14,522 nucleotides of DNA from Prolixibacteraceae bacterium (GTDB lineage Bacteria > Bacteroidota > Bacteroidia > Bacteroidales > Prolixibacteraceae). Under the pieces are notes generated by a model. It did not search any database and was not told where the DNA came from. It saw only the letters and a program-made list of their open reading frames with translations. A program made the position numbers and the translations under genes. Numbering within the stretch: the first letter of the stretch is position 1; every line of letters starts with the position of its first letter. Location of the stretch: the NCBI GenBank assembly GCA_018399395.1, contig JAGYOI010000012.1, positions 1-14,522 on the forward strand, written 5' to 3'. Shown in pieces: positions 13,871-14,522 of this stretch.

Positions 13871-14522
13871 ATGATGGAAGAGCAAAAGCATTCATTTCGA
13901 AAATATATTAAGGCATTATGGATAATTGCCGTTAGTGGGGTTCTGTTAATGGTCCTCTTTTTCTGGGGGGTGGCTGCTGGTAAGTTCGGGTTTATGCCTA
14001 CTTTTGAAGAACTTGAGAACCCCAAAAACATGGTGGCTTCTGAAATAATTACAAGCGACGGACGATTGTTAGGTAAGTATTACGACGAAGAAAACCGTAC
14101 ACTGGTAGAGTATGATGAATTGGGGAAATATGTGGTTCAGGCCTTGGTTGCAACTGAAGACGAACGCTATTATCAACATTCGGGAATAGACCTAAGGGGT
14201 TTGTTTCGTGTAGTAAAAGGCGTGGTTACCAATAACACCCGTTCGGGTGGTGGGAGTACAATTTCTCAGCAATTGGCAAAGTTACTTTTTCCCCGGGAGA
14301 GCAACTCCGGTTTTAAACTTGTAATTCGGAAGTTCAGGGAATGGGTGATTGCCGTGAAACTAGAACGCAGCTATACCAAAGAAGAGATTATTACCATGTA
14401 TTTAAACAAGTTTGAGTTTATCTACGGGGCTTTTGGTATTGATGTTGCCGCTCAAACTTATTTTAATTCTACGCCCGATTCCCTTGAGTTGCACCAGGCT
14501 GCCATGTTGGTTGGAATGCTTA
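13871..14522 (+). CDS. Class A penicillin-binding protein (PBP1A type), partial: glycosyltransferase domain
   Basis: The gene starts at 13871 (tandem ATG-ATG) and runs off the right edge after 217 codons. Residues 14-37 form a single N-terminal membrane helix, so the protein is anchored in the inner membrane with its body in the periplasm. The glycosyltransferase-51 domain, which polymerises lipid II into glycan strands, is clear. It shows A-T-E-D-E-R-Y-Y-Q-H-S-G-I-D (94-107) with catalytic Glu96, G-G-G-S-T-I-S-Q-Q-L-A-K (126-137) and R-K-F-R-E-W at 153-158. L-E-R-S-Y-T-K-E-E-I-I-T-M-Y-L-N at 164-179 and Y-G-A-F-G-I-D-V-A-A-Q-T-Y-F at 185-198 complete the domain. The transpeptidase domain expected downstream is outside the window, so a monofunctional form cannot be excluded, though the opening fits mrcA/ponA-type bifunctional enzymes. 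Confidence 0.92.
   Translation, partial: MMEEQKHSFRKYIKALWIIAVSGVLLMVLFFWGVAAGKFGFMPTFEELENPKNMVASEIITSDGRLLGKYYDEENRTLVEYDELGKYVVQALVATEDERYYQHSGIDLRGLFRVVKGVVTNNTRSGGGSTISQQLAKLLFPRESNSGFKLVIRKFREWVIAVKLERSYTKEEIITMYLNKFEFIYGAFGIDVAAQTYFNSTPDSLELHQAAMLVGML

Noticed and set aside
13685..14031. Two short minus-strand open frames around the PBP start
   Set aside because: They are low-complexity, AT-driven peptides overlapping the PBP coding start and the inverted repeat; there is no plausible start context.
1..14522. CRISPR array, mobile element, tRNA or defence system
   Set aside because: No regular repeats with spacers, transposase or integrase motifs, terminal repeats, tRNA cloverleaf or defence-type domains were recognised on either strand.

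Overview
The window looks like the chromosome of a member of the Bacteroidota. It is AT-rich, has almost no Shine-Dalgarno signals and carries TAnnTTTG-type -7 promoter boxes. Its core is a type IX secretion system (T9SS) cluster in the order porP-gldK-gldL-gldM-gldN. Having porP directly upstream of K matches my recollection of Porphyromonas (porPKLMN) better than Flavobacterium, so a Bacteroidales or Marinilabiliales-type organism is my best guess. This is inferred from gene order, not from phylogeny.

Layout, left to right. The left edge holds the 5' part of a secreted alpha/beta-hydrolase lipoprotein (minus strand). Next come a YghZ/Gpr-type aldo/keto reductase (minus) and, diverging from it, a flavin-reductase-fold FMN protein (plus). 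From about 2.26 to 13.56 kb everything is on the minus strand and reads right to left: topA, an arginase/formiminoglutamase-fold protein with degraded metal-binding motifs, porP, gldK, gldL, gldM, gldN, and a second GldK-like lipoprotein. At the right edge, diverging from topA, the 5' part of a class A penicillin-binding protein (PBP1A type) begins and runs off the window.

How the genes work together. By family knowledge, GldL and GldM form the inner-membrane motor that uses the proton-motive force to drive T9SS export (and gliding where present). GldK (an outer-membrane lipoprotein) and GldN form a periplasmic ring on the outer membrane that contacts GldM. PorP is an outer-membrane beta-barrel of the system. 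The second GldK paralogue after gldN means two K-type lipoproteins bracket L-M-N. A promoter-like signal lies just upstream of porP. Three hairpins, after topA, before gldK and after gldN, could set the relative expression of the parts.

The T9SS core is a known system. The less explained parts are the arginase-fold pseudoenzyme between topA and porP, the duplicated GldK with a strand-biased hairpin in front of it, and a 12-bp inverted repeat between topA and the PBP gene. I saw no tRNA, rRNA, CRISPR array, insertion sequence or integrase.
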